Of a DNA stretch of 64,000 nucleotides, positions 43,201 through 51,352 are shown in pieces; the stretch's first letter is position 1, and the number at the start of each line of letters is the position of its first letter. A program made the position numbers and the translations under genes. Under the pieces are notes generated by a model that ran no database searches, had not been told where the DNA came from, and saw only the letters and a program-made list of their open reading frames with translations. Origin of the DNA: Tolumonas sp008015085 (GTDB lineage Bacteria > Pseudomonadota > Gammaproteobacteria > Enterobacterales > Aeromonadaceae); the NCBI GenBank assembly GCA_029265125.1, contig JAJUJX010000003.1, positions 62,001-126,000 on the forward strand. The letters are read 5' to 3'.

Positions 43201-45810
43201 GACTTAATGCAGGAACAGACCAGCACAGAAAGTAACGGCGTCATTACGGTATCCGGTGACGTCAATGTTTTAGGGCTGGCCGCAGATTTAGATGCACTGA
43301 TTGCTGCATCAGTTGGCATGTACAGTGGCTTTTTCGGCGGTAGCATAGGATTTGGCCCACTGAAACTGGATTATGACCTGATCGATGTCGATTTAGGCCC
43401 TGTATTCGGCATACAGCAGGAACTCCAGTTAACCCCTGAACTGCTGGTTGACCTTAACTTCTCCCAGGAAGTCTGGGTTGAGGGCTACAATGAACCTCTC
43501 CGCAGCCTTGAATGCGTCAGCTGGACAAATCTGCCCGGCATCAAACCCGTAGGAGAAGACCCGGTTACCGTCACGCCAACGTTCTATCTGGGTGGGATGG
43601 CAACCGCCACCTCTAATGCGTTGTTGAGCCTCAATATTTCTATCGATGTGGCTGAATTTGACCTCAAAATCAAACTGGCTCCGGCTATCTCAATTCCAAT
43701 TGTGGGAATAGGCCCGCTGTTCACTCTCGATAAACAACTGGGAGAATGGACGCTGGGCGAAATCTTCGGTACCGACTACGACCTGTCAGATGAAGCTATT
43801 TATAACGGACTGGCGTCTTTCGCCTTCCCTCTGGCCGCCAATCCATTCCCTTCAACCGGTATGGATATGATCAACATCACCGATGACGATGCGATCGACC
43901 ACGTCGTCGTTAATTTTGCCGCAGACAGCCTCAGCAAAGAATTTTTCAGTTATGTACTGGAAGATGCAGATGGTGATCAATCCGGTGCCAATTTTGCAGT
44001 GACCATCGCGGCACCGCTGCCTGACGATATATCGCTGAGTTCAGCTGTCATTGATGAGAACAGTGCCATTGGAACTGTGATTGGCGCATTCACCGCATAC
44101 TCTGACGGAACCAGTCTGAATGACTTATATGGTAATGCTGGACAGTTCGCTTTAATCAACAACCCTGGTGGTCTGTTTGCTATCAACGCAGCAGGTCAGC
44201 TGGTGGTGAACGCCAATCTGGACTATGAGACTAACGCCACACCCGCTGTTACTGTTCAGATCACCGATCGTGATGGGCAAACTTACGACGAAACATTTAC
44301 CATCACCGTCAATGATGTAAACGATCTCCCGGTTCTGCCGGATGCGTCATTCAGTGTAAATGAAAATCAAACCGGCACTATCCAGCTTGGCCGTATTACA
44401 GCAACCGATCAGGATGGTGACACCCTGTCGCTGGCATTAACTAAAGGCGGTGATATATTCAGCCTCAGAGACGATGGTCAGTTATCTCTGACTACTGCGA
44501 CTGGACTCGATTATGAAACAAAGAACAGCTATCAGATTACGGTTGCAGCACAAGATGAACATGGCAGCGTGAGCAGTCACGACTACACCATTAACATTCT
44601 TGATATGAATGAACCACCAACCGCGCTGACACTCAGCAATAACGTCATATATGAGAATATCCCACTGGTCAATCGTGTGGTCGGCACCCTGTCTGTAACA
44701 GATCCTGATGCCAATAACCAATTCACCTATCAGGTCAGCAATGACAAGTTTGAAATTATTAATGGTCAGCTGTGTGTTAAGGAAGCTGCGACCTTCACTA
44801 CCGGCATGGATGAACTCGTCAATATTACGGTGACTGATGCCGACTATATGATCTCTCAGGATTTCGCAATAAGTATCAATTACTTGAATAGAGCACCAGT
44901 CCCAGCTCCTGACCATGTGCTAACTACTCAGGAATCCGGAACCTTACTGATTCCCGAACAGGCATTGCTTTATAACGATATCGACGAAGACAATGATGGA
45001 CTGTCTATTCTGGCTTCATCCATTTCTCAGGATCATGTCTCTTTCAATACAGACACATTAACCGTAGCGGTTATCCTCGGAGAACCTTTCACAGACACAC
45101 CGACTGAATTTACGTTTGCAGTGACAGACGGAATTGCCTCAGCCAATACTCTGGCATGGATAGAAAATGTTGCCCCCACTGGCGAAGGGCTAACACTAAT
45201 ACAGGGAACAGATAGCAGTGAGGTGATAATTGGAACATCTGCCGACGAACAGCTCATGGGCGGTGGCGGAAGAGACGTGCTCATTGGTGCCGGCGGCGCT
45301 GATGTCCTTGATGCCGGAGCTGGAAATGACCTGTTGTTGATTAGTGATACTGACTTTACGTCTGCAAATGGGGGCGAAAGTAACAACGATAATATTGAAT
45401 TAGATACCCTCGGTTTACTCAGTGATGGAATGTCCATCGATCTGACGGCACTGGATTCGTTGTCTCACATAGAAGCCATCGATATGAGAGGTGCCGGAGA
45501 TAACGTACTAATACTGAGTCCTACCAGTGTGCTTGAGCTGTCAGATCTTCTGACGGTCAGTGAAAACCCTGAATTGCCCCCAGGTGATAATAGTGAATCC
45601 ACCTCCTGGCTAATCATTAATGGAGATACATTTACTAACACCAACGGAACATTGAGTGGTGATACTGTTCACCTGTCAGGTGACTGGTCATCAGGAGCTA
45701 ATGCGGAAATTAATGGTGTGAATTATGCGACCTATATCGCATCAATTGATCCCCACACTTCAGCCGGAATCATAGTTGAGGATGACTTAAAGTTACAGCT
45801 AATAGCATAA
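40288..45810 (+). CDS. Giant RTX/cadherin-type surface protein, type I secreted
   Basis: The 1840-residue acidic protein has a modular layout. After a Gly/Ser-rich start come three 130-150 residue repeats of the T1SS-143/DUF5801 kind, each ending with a boundary box: VHDDAPVF at about 208, IRDDGPTI at about 351 and IHDSAPVA at about 501. Residues 530-1230 are beta-rich and unrecognised, with FGFEGT and FGFDY patches. Cadherin-like domains follow from about 1240 to 1630 (IDENSAIGTVIGAF, VNENQTGTIQLG, IYENIPLVNRVVGTL). RTX calcium repeats lie at about 1655-1690 (MGGGGRDVLIGAGGADVLDA). A C-terminal domain typical of type I secretion ends DDLKLQLIA. No Sec signal peptide is present. AAGGAG precedes the ATG. 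No type I exporter is in the window. Confidence 0.88.
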   Translation: MGANMRNTIRTSDDDLIVATKVTTDALASATNDLPPSLGSGSGWAGILKGILAHQPVTNADHSDDGFFSHSPVIPRIDETGTTSPVALVTSPADNSVSGIFNDKFSAGSSIEIQGITATYGRMVVPLTSRGEAVTLINETQNDGSTLVTGMAGGREIFRLIFNTDGSYTFSQLGSLDHVKPDEPDDALNLFFSFTVDGKQPDAIMIQVHDDAPVFHRADSTIIADETSETVVTGDIPLNFGTDGPAAANNAPVTITAFHGEVNGEPYALTSHGVTVTMHEVAGEPGTIQGWANDVHVFTLKTDSYGQDTFSLFAPLDHPDATNPDDPLRIVFDLVIKDFDGDKATAQTSVLIRDDGPTINGAVSYDSGIYEQDGIAQHQPVTGEFIHQFGFDGQANGREGIVITNAQILWGENQQAALTASGVAITFVRDAADGNVFHGMAGDKEIFTLTFNSQDQSFTYTQLSGIDHPDANASSEMVDLRFDIDLIDADGDKVSSSLTIADIHDSAPVAMHDTDLVYEGGTTTGNLVTGIDPDNSSKLTGDLSRDSMGSDTVVMRSVTHAGVTYTLSADQTEVAASDGGQSILGFDRETGVLTLSSGLGGVFSIDMSGSDVGAYSYEAPDEISTDNSVQIDLDYPMPEGGYLLNFGGRIAESVQLYYQGTPTGTPDITTYRFGHIVDDLLSGTNPLLITTTDSAGSGDAYQVGDLSFQLTDQSFYGLSNGGYTWTGQYAESWNKSFSFGDITGEVYTIGDYTIDLGPFGSIYVPPVTIDTRFGFEGTLGSSGKVGVEFGFDYNDYAYDADFTMTANITPPSTVEDTGYYAFNGSSLINTQAVSLDSASWEAWMKLLLDVDVFGSYEARIPYYGISDSFNWSVVDWSPTLVSVGMDDTSFLHASLFGYEILSGLGDPDGGSGLLPDQGTYQISYDPDNLTSIERIELDLPEAFSSGTDAVIGGIPVKMFPDLGVLSIYNLSDLMQEQTSTESNGVITVSGDVNVLGLAADLDALIAASVGMYSGFFGGSIGFGPLKLDYDLIDVDLGPVFGIQQELQLTPELLVDLNFSQEVWVEGYNEPLRSLECVSWTNLPGIKPVGEDPVTVTPTFYLGGMATATSNALLSLNISIDVAEFDLKIKLAPAISIPIVGIGPLFTLDKQLGEWTLGEIFGTDYDLSDEAIYNGLASFAFPLAANPFPSTGMDMINITDDDAIDHVVVNFAADSLSKEFFSYVLEDADGDQSGANFAVTIAAPLPDDISLSSAVIDENSAIGTVIGAFTAYSDGTSLNDLYGNAGQFALINNPGGLFAINAAGQLVVNANLDYETNATPAVTVQITDRDGQTYDETFTITVNDVNDLPVLPDASFSVNENQTGTIQLGRITATDQDGDTLSLALTKGGDIFSLRDDGQLSLTTATGLDYETKNSYQITVAAQDEHGSVSSHDYTINILDMNEPPTALTLSNNVIYENIPLVNRVVGTLSVTDPDANNQFTYQVSNDKFEIINGQLCVKEAATFTTGMDELVNITVTDADYMISQDFAISINYLNRAPVPAPDHVLTTQESGTLLIPEQALLYNDIDEDNDGLSILASSISQDHVSFNTDTLTVAVILGEPFTDTPTEFTFAVTDGIASANTLAWIENVAPTGEGLTLIQGTDSSEVIIGTSADEQLMGGGGRDVLIGAGGADVLDAGAGNDLLLISDTDFTSANGGESNNDNIELDTLGLLSDGMSIDLTALDSLSHIEAIDMRGAGDNVLILSPTSVLELSDLLTVSENPELPPGDNSESTSWLIINGDTFTNTNGTLSGDTVHLSGDWSSGANAEINGVNYATYIASIDPHTSAGIIVEDDLKLQLIA

Positions 45811-45816
45811 CAGTGG

Positions 45817-45854
45817 AACCGGGTCAGCCGTTCCTATCACGTGCTGACCCGGTT
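45817..45854 (+). terminator. Terminator of RTX-type gene
   Basis: AACCGGGTCAGC (45817-45828) pairs perfectly with GCTGACCCGGTT (45843-45854); the tail is only weakly T-rich. It starts six bases after the stop of the surface protein gene. Confidence 0.75.
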
Positions 45855-45868
45855 ATTAGTAAATATCC

Positions 45869-45883
45869 CCCGGCTTTGCCGGG
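45869..45883 (-). terminator. Hairpin after small minus-strand gene
   Basis: CCCGGC, a TTT loop and GCCGGG (45869-45883) form a compact stem. On the minus strand it lies just after the stop of the 75-residue gene and is followed by an AT-rich tail (GGATATTT). Confidence 0.55.
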
Positions 45884-45905
45884 TGATTACCTGGTTTATT
45901 CTTGG

Positions 45906-46133
45906 TTATTTCTGATCTTCTGCAGAAACAGACTCTTTCGTTGAAATAGAAACACTGTTTTCAATCTCTTTAAACACAACTCGGTACAAAGCTCCGAAAG
46001 AATCAGGATCAGCTGACTTGCTGGCCTCATTTTCCAGTCGGCGTAGCGCATGCGTGGCATTTTCCAATGTTTGGAGAGAAATAAGATAATTGAGCGTGAG
46101 TTTGGCGATTTCCAGTTTATCCTGATCTGACAT
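45906..46133 (-). CDS. Small helical protein (75 aa), convergent with adhesin
   Basis: The ATG at 46133 follows an excellent AGGAGG four bases upstream, which decides this frame over a longer overlapping frame (45896-46306). The product (MSDQDKLEIAKLTLNYLISL to the acidic end SVSAEDQK) is predicted to be nearly all helix with heptad-like Leu spacing. No signal peptide or membrane segment is seen. Its leader shares the string GGTTATATG with the 80-residue gene on the other side of the adhesin, hinting at shared origin or regulation. Family not recognised. Confidence 0.68.
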   Translation of the reverse strand: MSDQDKLEIAKLTLNYLISLQTLENATHALRRLENEASKSADPDSFGALYRVVFKEIENSVSISTKESVSAEDQK

Positions 46134-46330
46134 ATAACCTCCTGACGGCTAGGAGTAAAAATCGGTAGCTGGAATGGAAAACGTGCCTGTAATTCAATTT
46201 TAGACTGCTCAACACATTCCTGCCTGTTCAACAGTTCTTCGCACGATAATACAAATCGCATAACCGAGATGTAATTTTCCGTTAATTTAGTCGCTATACT
46301 TATCAAGAATAATCAACGAGGGATATTAAC

Positions 46331-47368
46331 ATGCAATACAAATCCGGTTATGCAATGACGCTGCTGCTATTATTAACTGGTTGTGGTGGCGGAAGTGATT
46401 CTTCAGATACAGATACAGGAACAACGCAGCTCAGTCTGGCTATTTCAGATGCTCCGGTAGACAGTGCCCAGCAAGTTTGCATCGCCGTAAGCGGTATCAA
46501 CCTGAACTCACAAACAGGCTGGGGGCCTCTCGCTCTGTTGAACACCACGAATAATGATGGTTGCCTACCTGACGGATATGCGATTCCCTCCGATGCCAAT
46601 GGTAACCCCAACTTTTTCTATATCGATCTGCTGAAATATCAGAATGGTGAAAAACATGCACTGCTGAGTGATGTTGTTATTCCCAGCGGTACCTATGAAC
46701 AATTGCGCCTGCAAATCGAAGATGGCCGCACATCTTATCTCAACGTAACAACTGGAACAGACAGCGAATTCCCAGCCTCTTACGTCAAAGATGCCAGCGG
46801 TAATATTCTGCCTTTAGAAGTGCCTAGCAGCGAAGTCAAACTGCATTCGTTTACTGCCCCAGTTAATGGTGTACTGGATTATCAGATCGAATTTAATTTG
46901 CGCCATGCAATGGTACTACCAGGTCATGGTCAGTATTACAAACTGAAACCTAACGGGGTAGACCTGTTAGATGTCGATGTTCTGAGCACCATATCGGGTA
47001 GTGTTGCCGTTTCAGATACTAATTGTGGTGCCGCTGCACTGAGTAACGGAGATGTGGGAGTCTATCTGTATAACAGCACAGTCACTGATTATCAGGGAGT
47101 CGATTACGATACCGACAATAGTGGGCCAGTGCTTACCGCAATGGTATCGGACGATAATGCCGATGGTACATATACTTATCAGCTCAATTACGTTGAAGCT
47201 GGTTCTTATAAACTAGCCTTAGTCTGTAATGCATCTGATGATGAATTGACTGATACCGATGATGGTAATAGTGGCAGCTTTACACCAACCATCGTTGAGC
47301 CGGTTAAAGAAGTGCAGGTACAAGATCCGGCGGTCAGCGGAACAACCTCCATCACTGAAAACTTCTGA
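46331..47368 (+). CDS. DUF4382-domain lipoprotein
   Basis: The 345-residue protein has a lipoprotein signal peptide with lipobox LLTG-C18 followed by GGGSD; the lack of Asp at +2 predicts the outer membrane. A DUF4382 domain follows (about 30-215): TTQLSLAISDAPVDSAQQVCI, then FYIDLLKYQNGEKHALL and SGTYEQLRLQIEDG. The second half (about 220-345) is an Asp-rich beta domain with two Cys that may bind calcium. GAGGGA lies before the ATG. DUF4382 function is not known. Position beside the adhesin suggests a surface role, but it is a separate unit with its own terminator. Confidence 0.88.
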   Translation: MQYKSGYAMTLLLLLTGCGGGSDSSDTDTGTTQLSLAISDAPVDSAQQVCIAVSGINLNSQTGWGPLALLNTTNNDGCLPDGYAIPSDANGNPNFFYIDLLKYQNGEKHALLSDVVIPSGTYEQLRLQIEDGRTSYLNVTTGTDSEFPASYVKDASGNILPLEVPSSEVKLHSFTAPVNGVLDYQIEFNLRHAMVLPGHGQYYKLKPNGVDLLDVDVLSTISGSVAVSDTNCGAAALSNGDVGVYLYNSTVTDYQGVDYDTDNSGPVLTAMVSDDNADGTYTYQLNYVEAGSYKLALVCNASDDELTDTDDGNSGSFTPTIVEPVKEVQVQDPAVSGTTSITENF

Positions 47369-47392
47369 TCTGAAAAGCATGTCGGAATAAAC

Positions 47393-47414
47393 AGACCAGC
47401 ATTAATGCTGGTCT
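47393..47414. terminator. Terminator between lipoprotein gene and msrC
   Basis: AGACCAGCAT (47393-47402) and ATGCTGGTCT (47405-47414) form a perfect ten-pair palindrome between converging genes, with T-rich sequence on both sides. It lies 24 bases after the lipoprotein stop. Confidence 0.7.
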
Positions 47415-47422
47415 ATTCTTGT

Positions 47423-47875
47423 CTACCAGTTCAACGTTTCCAGCACGTTCACCACAGCTTCCATTTCCTGCTGCACTTCTGCAGTGAAACGAGCGTGTTT
47501 CGGGCTGTCGATATCCAGCACTGCCACCACGTTATCATTTACGATGATCGGTACTACTAATTCTGAATTACTGGCACTGTCACACGCGATATGTCCCGGA
47601 AACGCATGCACATCATCAATCCGCTGAGTGGTTTTGTTTGCCGCAGCCGTCCCGCAGACACCTCTACCCACCGGAATACGAATACAGGCTACTTTCCCCT
47701 GAAACGGGCCAAGCACCAGTTCACCGTCACGCATGATGTAAAAACCAACCCAGTTAATGTCGGCCAGATAGTCATTCAGCAGCGCACTGACATTCGATAA
47801 ATTGGCGATCAGATCCGGCTCGCCACTCACTAATCCCGCGACCTGCTGAACAATTTCACCTTCTAATTGCTGCAT
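47423..47875 (-). CDS. msrC: Free methionine-(R)-sulfoxide reductase, GAF type
   Basis: The 150-residue GAF-domain enzyme reduces free methionine-R-sulfoxide with thioredoxin. The three functional cysteines are C64 (VACIRIPVG), C74 (GRGVCGTAA) and C98 (GHIACDSASNSE), at the spacing known for this family. The C-terminal half has the cyclic-nucleotide-like GAF fold (ELVVPIIVNDNVVAVLDIDS). E. coli MsrC (YebR) is the closest named relative. Cytosolic; oxidative damage repair. Confidence 0.93.
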   Translation of the reverse strand: MQQLEGEIVQQVAGLVSGEPDLIANLSNVSALLNDYLADINWVGFYIMRDGELVLGPFQGKVACIRIPVGRGVCGTAAANKTTQRIDDVHAFPGHIACDSASNSELVVPIIVNDNVVAVLDIDSPKHARFTAEVQQEMEAVVNVLETLNW

Positions 47876-47927
47876 AAAATATCTACCTACAGAAAAATCG
47901 ACGTCGAATCATAACGTCTAAAACAGA

Positions 47928-47962
47928 AGAAGCCAGTACTCTTCTACAGAGTGCTGGCTTCT
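47928..47962 (-). terminator. Terminator after queC
   Basis: AGAAGCCAGTACTCT (47928-47942) pairs with AGAGTGCTGGCTTCT (47948-47962) around a five-base loop, with one G-T pair. Read on the minus strand it follows the queC stop by 23 bases and is followed by T-rich sequence. It separates queC from msrC. Confidence 0.8.
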
Positions 47963-47985
47963 TTAATCTGTCGAACAATCAACTA

Positions 47986-48684
47986 TCAGTTTAATTTACT
48001 GTTTAGTGCGGCCATTACAGCATTCGGCGCTTGTCGATAGTCCTGCAGCCCTTTTGCTCGTAGCTTACACGACGGGCACTCACCACAGCCATCACCGATA
48101 ATGCCGTTATAGCAGGTCAGGGTTTTCTGGCGCACGTACTCGAGACGACCAATTTTGTCAGCCAGCGCCCAGGTTTCTGCCTTATTCAGCCACATCAGCG
48201 GGGTGTCGAAGCGGATGTTTTTTTCCATCCCCAATACACACGCTTTGTTCAGTGCTTTGACGAATTCATCGCGGCAATCCGGATAACCGGAGAAATCAGT
48301 CTCACAGACACCAGTGATCACAGTCTCAGCACCCACCTGATAGGCATAAATCGCTGCCAAGGTCAGGAACAGAATATTACGCCCCGGCACAAAGGTATTC
48401 GGCAAGCCGTTTTCCTGCAGCTCATTACTGACCGGAATCGAGTCCCGTGTCAGTGCAGATACAGCCAGTTCGTTTAGCAAACCGACATCCAGCACCTTAT
48501 GAGCAGCCAGATTCAGATCAACCGCAATCTGCTTCGCGACTTCAATTTCCAACGCATGGCGCTGACCATAATCAAAGGTAATCGCATGCACTTCATCATA
48601 TTGCTGCACGGCATACAGCAGGCAGGTTGTACTGTCCTGCCCGCCACTGAATACCACAACGGCTTTGCGTTTCGTCTGACTCAT
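47986..48684 (-). CDS. queC: 7-cyano-7-deazaguanine synthase QueC
   Basis: QueC uses ATP and ammonia to make preQ0 on the queuosine pathway. The 232-residue protein has the PP-loop VVFSGGQDSTTCLLYA at residues 10-25 and a zinc site near the C-terminus formed by Cys in TCYNGIIGDGCGECPSCK. It starts 19 bases after the rluB stop, so it is the last gene of a four-gene operon rnm-yciO-rluB-queC. The terminator after it fits. The link to rluB is not seen in E. coli. Confidence 0.96.
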   Translation of the reverse strand: MSQTKRKAVVVFSGGQDSTTCLLYAVQQYDEVHAITFDYGQRHALEIEVAKQIAVDLNLAAHKVLDVGLLNELAVSALTRDSIPVSNELQENGLPNTFVPGRNILFLTLAAIYAYQVGAETVITGVCETDFSGYPDCRDEFVKALNKACVLGMEKNIRFDTPLMWLNKAETWALADKIGRLEYVRQKTLTCYNGIIGDGCGECPSCKLRAKGLQDYRQAPNAVMAALNSKLN

Positions 48685-48703
48685 AGTTTACGCCTGTATA
48701 AGT

Positions 48704-49765
48704 TTAGCGACCTGCTTTATTACCCTGACGGCTGCCAACCCGCTGACGATTACCTGCCGGACGAGCCTTTTTACGTGGCGCATCGTCATGCAGACGCTGA
48801 CGGGCATTTTCCCAGCCCTTAGCATCATCACGTTCACGCGTAATGGCCGGTGCTGCACGTTGTACCTTAGGACGCACAGTTGCAGGTGCTACAGTTTCCA
48901 CATTGGTCTCAGTATCGCCTTGTAACACAACCCGCTCCCGGTGACGACGCACCGCACGGCGGATCTGCGCAGCCTGTTTAAACTGGCTCTTACGATCATC
49001 GACCGCAAATACCTTGCTGCGCTCTTCCGGCGGTAAACCCACCAACTTGCGAAGATAGTTCACTTGCGGCAGCTGCAGCTCCACCCAGCCACCACGCGGC
49101 AAGGTTTTTTCCAGCTTGATGTCGCCGTAGCGAACACGCATCAGTCGGCTGACCTGCACGTCCAACGATTCCCATAACCGGCGCACCTCACGGTTACGAC
49201 CTTCGCACAGCGTGACGTTAAACCACTGATTCAGACCTTCGCCACCCATAGCAACGATCTTGTCAAACTTCGCCGGACCATCTTCCAGCTGCACACCATG
49301 GCGCAGTTTCTGCAGCATGCCCTCGGTCACTTCACCGAATACACGCACCGCATACTCACGCTCTACTTCATGGCTAGGGTGCATCAGACGGTTCGCCAGT
49401 TCACCGTCAGTGGTGAACAGCAGCAGCCCCGACGTGTTCACGTCGAGACGACCAACGGCCACCCAGCGGGAATCTTTGATGCGTGGCAGACGTTCAAACA
49501 CGGTCGGACGACCTTCCGGATCGTGACGGGTACACATCTCACCTTCCGGCTTGTGATACGCCAGCACACGGCAAATGACATCATTAACGGTCGGAACCGC
49601 AATCTGATGACCATCCACACGGATCACATCTTTTGCTTCAACACGATCACCCAGTGTGGCGACTTTGCCGTTCACACTGACGCGACCTTCACTAATCACT
49701 GTCTCCATCTCACGACGGGAACCAACACCCGCTCGAGCCAGTACTTTTTGCAGTTTTTCGCTCAT
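48704..49765 (-). CDS. rluB: 23S rRNA pseudouridine(2605) synthase RluB
   Basis: RluB converts U2605 of 23S rRNA to pseudouridine. The start at ATG 49765 has GAGGC upstream; the TTG four codons earlier is unlikely. The 353 residues have an S4 domain (LQKVLARAGVGSRREME), the catalytic domain with the Asp-containing motif GRLDVNTSGLLLFT, and a long basic tail rich in Arg and Pro (from about residue 250) that should bind rRNA. Length and tail fit RluB rather than RluE or RluF, as does the yciO neighbour. Confidence 0.94.
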   Translation of the reverse strand: MSEKLQKVLARAGVGSRREMETVISEGRVSVNGKVATLGDRVEAKDVIRVDGHQIAVPTVNDVICRVLAYHKPEGEMCTRHDPEGRPTVFERLPRIKDSRWVAVGRLDVNTSGLLLFTTDGELANRLMHPSHEVEREYAVRVFGEVTEGMLQKLRHGVQLEDGPAKFDKIVAMGGEGLNQWFNVTLCEGRNREVRRLWESLDVQVSRLMRVRYGDIKLEKTLPRGGWVELQLPQVNYLRKLVGLPPEERSKVFAVDDRKSQFKQAAQIRRAVRRHRERVVLQGDTETNVETVAPATVRPKVQRAAPAITRERDDAKGWENARQRLHDDAPRKKARPAGNRQRVGSRQGNKAGR

Positions 49766-49777
49766 GCTTTGCCTCAA

Positions 49778-50398
49778 TCATTCAAACGGTGTCGGATCTC
49801 CGGCACCGAAGCGTACTACTTTTGGCTCATCATCTGAAAAATCGATAACGGTAGTCGGCTGTTCGCCTTGCGTACCACCATCAATGATCAGATCAACGAC
49901 TTTTTCCAGCTGACCACGGATCACTTCCGGATCAGCCTCTGCCAGCGCCTGACCGGGCAGGATCAAGGTACTGGACATTAACGGTTCACCCAGCTCATCA
50001 ATCAGAGCCCGGGCAATTTTATTGGTCGGAACACGAATACCAATGGTTTTCTTTTTCTCATTCATCAGACGACGCGGTACTTCTTTCGTCGCCTTCAAAA
50101 TAAAAGTATAGGCACCCGGTGTATTATTTTTGATTAACCGGAAGGCGGTATTATCAATTTTGGCATAAACCGATAATTCAGAGAGATCACTGCACAGTAA
50201 CGTGAAGTTATGCTCCCCTTCTAAATGGCGGATACGGCAAATCCGCTCCAGCGCGTTTTTCTCACCAATCATGCAGCCCAGCGCATAACCGGAATCGGTC
50301 GGATAAACAATGACACCGCCCTGACGCAGAATGCCAACCGCCTGTGAAATCAGGCGTGTTTGTGGATTAACCGGATGAATAACAAAATACTGACTCAT
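49778..50398 (-). CDS. yciO: YciO, Sua5/TsaC-like protein
   Basis: The 206-residue protein belongs to the YrdC/Sua5 fold that binds dsRNA or nucleotides; TsaC members make threonylcarbamoyl-AMP for tRNA t6A. Marks include VYPTDSGYALGCMIGEKNA, the basic patch KATKEVPRRLMNEKKKTIGIRVP and SSTLILPG. The distribution of KxR-type residues matches YciO, whose in vivo role is weaker and less certain than TsaC. Its ATG overlaps the rnm stop by four bases (ATGA). Confidence 0.92.
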   Translation of the reverse strand: MSQYFVIHPVNPQTRLISQAVGILRQGGVIVYPTDSGYALGCMIGEKNALERICRIRHLEGEHNFTLLCSDLSELSVYAKIDNTAFRLIKNNTPGAYTFILKATKEVPRRLMNEKKKTIGIRVPTNKIARALIDELGEPLMSSTLILPGQALAEADPEVIRGQLEKVVDLIIDGGTQGEQPTTVIDFSDDEPKVVRFGAGDPTPFE

Positions 50399-51258
50399 AA
50401 TTCCTCCCCATTCGGGACGTCAGGAAATGCAGAAAATGCATGCCAGACGGGGTCGACATCCTTGGGTAACCACAAGTTTTTTCCTAACTCGACCCAAGAG
50501 AGCGGTACGTGAAAATCTGAGCCAACAGATGCCATCAAGCCATAATCCCGGCAATACTGACCCAAGGTTGACCGCTCCTGCGGACTTTGCTGACATAAAC
50601 TCACTTCGATGGCATCGCCACCAGCTTCTTTAAATAATACCAGAAGACGTTTCAGCCACTTAGCAGAAAGTTGATATCTCTGCGGATGCGCCAGCACAGC
50701 TTTGCCGCCAGCAGCATGAATCACCGAAACCACCTCATCAATTGAAGCCCAATTATGTGGAACATAAGCCCGCGCTCCGCGAGCCAGATAACGATCAAAT
50801 GCATTCTGCATAGTTTTACAGTGATTCTGCTCTACCAGATAACGGGCAAAATGCGCTCGCGTCAGCATACCATCACCCGCCAGAGCCAAAGCACCCTCAT
50901 AGCAACCTGGAATCCGGTTTTTCTCCAGCCGACGTCCCAGCTCTACGCCTCGCTCGGTGCGAGCCTGTTCTTGCCGGGCCAGCAATGCGGTCAACGCTTC
51001 ATTCTGAGTATCAATATCCAACCCGACGACATGCACTTCGATGGCATCCCAGGTGCAGGAAATCTCCACACCAGGCACAAGAAACAAGGGCAAATTATTT
51101 TCATGAATGGCCTTCTGAGCCAGCGCGATACCATCAATAGTGTCGTGATCCGTGAGCGCCAGAACATCCACTTCTTTTTCGACAGCGCGGGCGACCAAAT
51201 CAGCCGGTGACAATTTGCCGTCAGAGCAGGTGGAATGACTGTGTAAATCTATTCGCAT
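50395..51258 (-). CDS. rnm: 5'-3' exoribonuclease Rnm (RNase AM, TrpH), PHP family
   Basis: The 287-residue PHP-domain metal phosphoesterase starts MRIDLHSHSTCSDGKLSPA, with metal ligands HSH, the Glu of PGVEISC, LTDHDT, AHPQRY and GSDFH. The E. coli enzyme removes 5' nucleotides from short RNAs and matures 5' ends of 23S, 16S and 5S rRNA. It also hydrolyses 3',5'-bisphosphonucleotides, so it overlaps in activity with CysQ. It is divergent from the trp leader, as in E. coli (yciV or trpH). Confidence 0.94.
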   Translation of the reverse strand: MRIDLHSHSTCSDGKLSPADLVARAVEKEVDVLALTDHDTIDGIALAQKAIHENNLPLFLVPGVEISCTWDAIEVHVVGLDIDTQNEALTALLARQEQARTERGVELGRRLEKNRIPGCYEGALALAGDGMLTRAHFARYLVEQNHCKTMQNAFDRYLARGARAYVPHNWASIDEVVSVIHAAGGKAVLAHPQRYQLSAKWLKRLLVLFKEAGGDAIEVSLCQQSPQERSTLGQYCRDYGLMASVGSDFHVPLSWVELGKNLWLPKDVDPVWHAFSAFPDVPNGEEL

Positions 51259-51290
51259 TCATGTTCTCGTGGTTCAATCGTAAAAGGAGC

Positions 51291-51320
51291 TTGACAATGA
51301 CTCGTCAATATAGTTTAACT
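51291..51320 (+). promoter_or_regulatory. trp operon promoter with candidate TrpR site
   Basis: TTGACA (51291-51296) and TTAACT (51315-51320), with an 18-base spacer, resemble the E. coli trp promoter (same -35, same -10 hexamer). The -10 area is part of a weak palindrome (AGTTTAACT). The octamer TTTAACTG occurs twice (51314-51321 and 51329-51336), 15 bases apart, which could be tandem TrpR half-sites. The match to the E. coli operator is only partial. Confidence 0.75.
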
Positions 51321-51352
51321 GTAACCACTTTAACTGAACTTGGATTTTGAAA

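Noticed and set aside
45896..46306. A 136-codon minus-strand frame overlapping the 75-codon gene
   Set aside because: The 75-codon frame has an excellent AGGAGG before its ATG and a coherent helical composition; the longer frame has no such signal.
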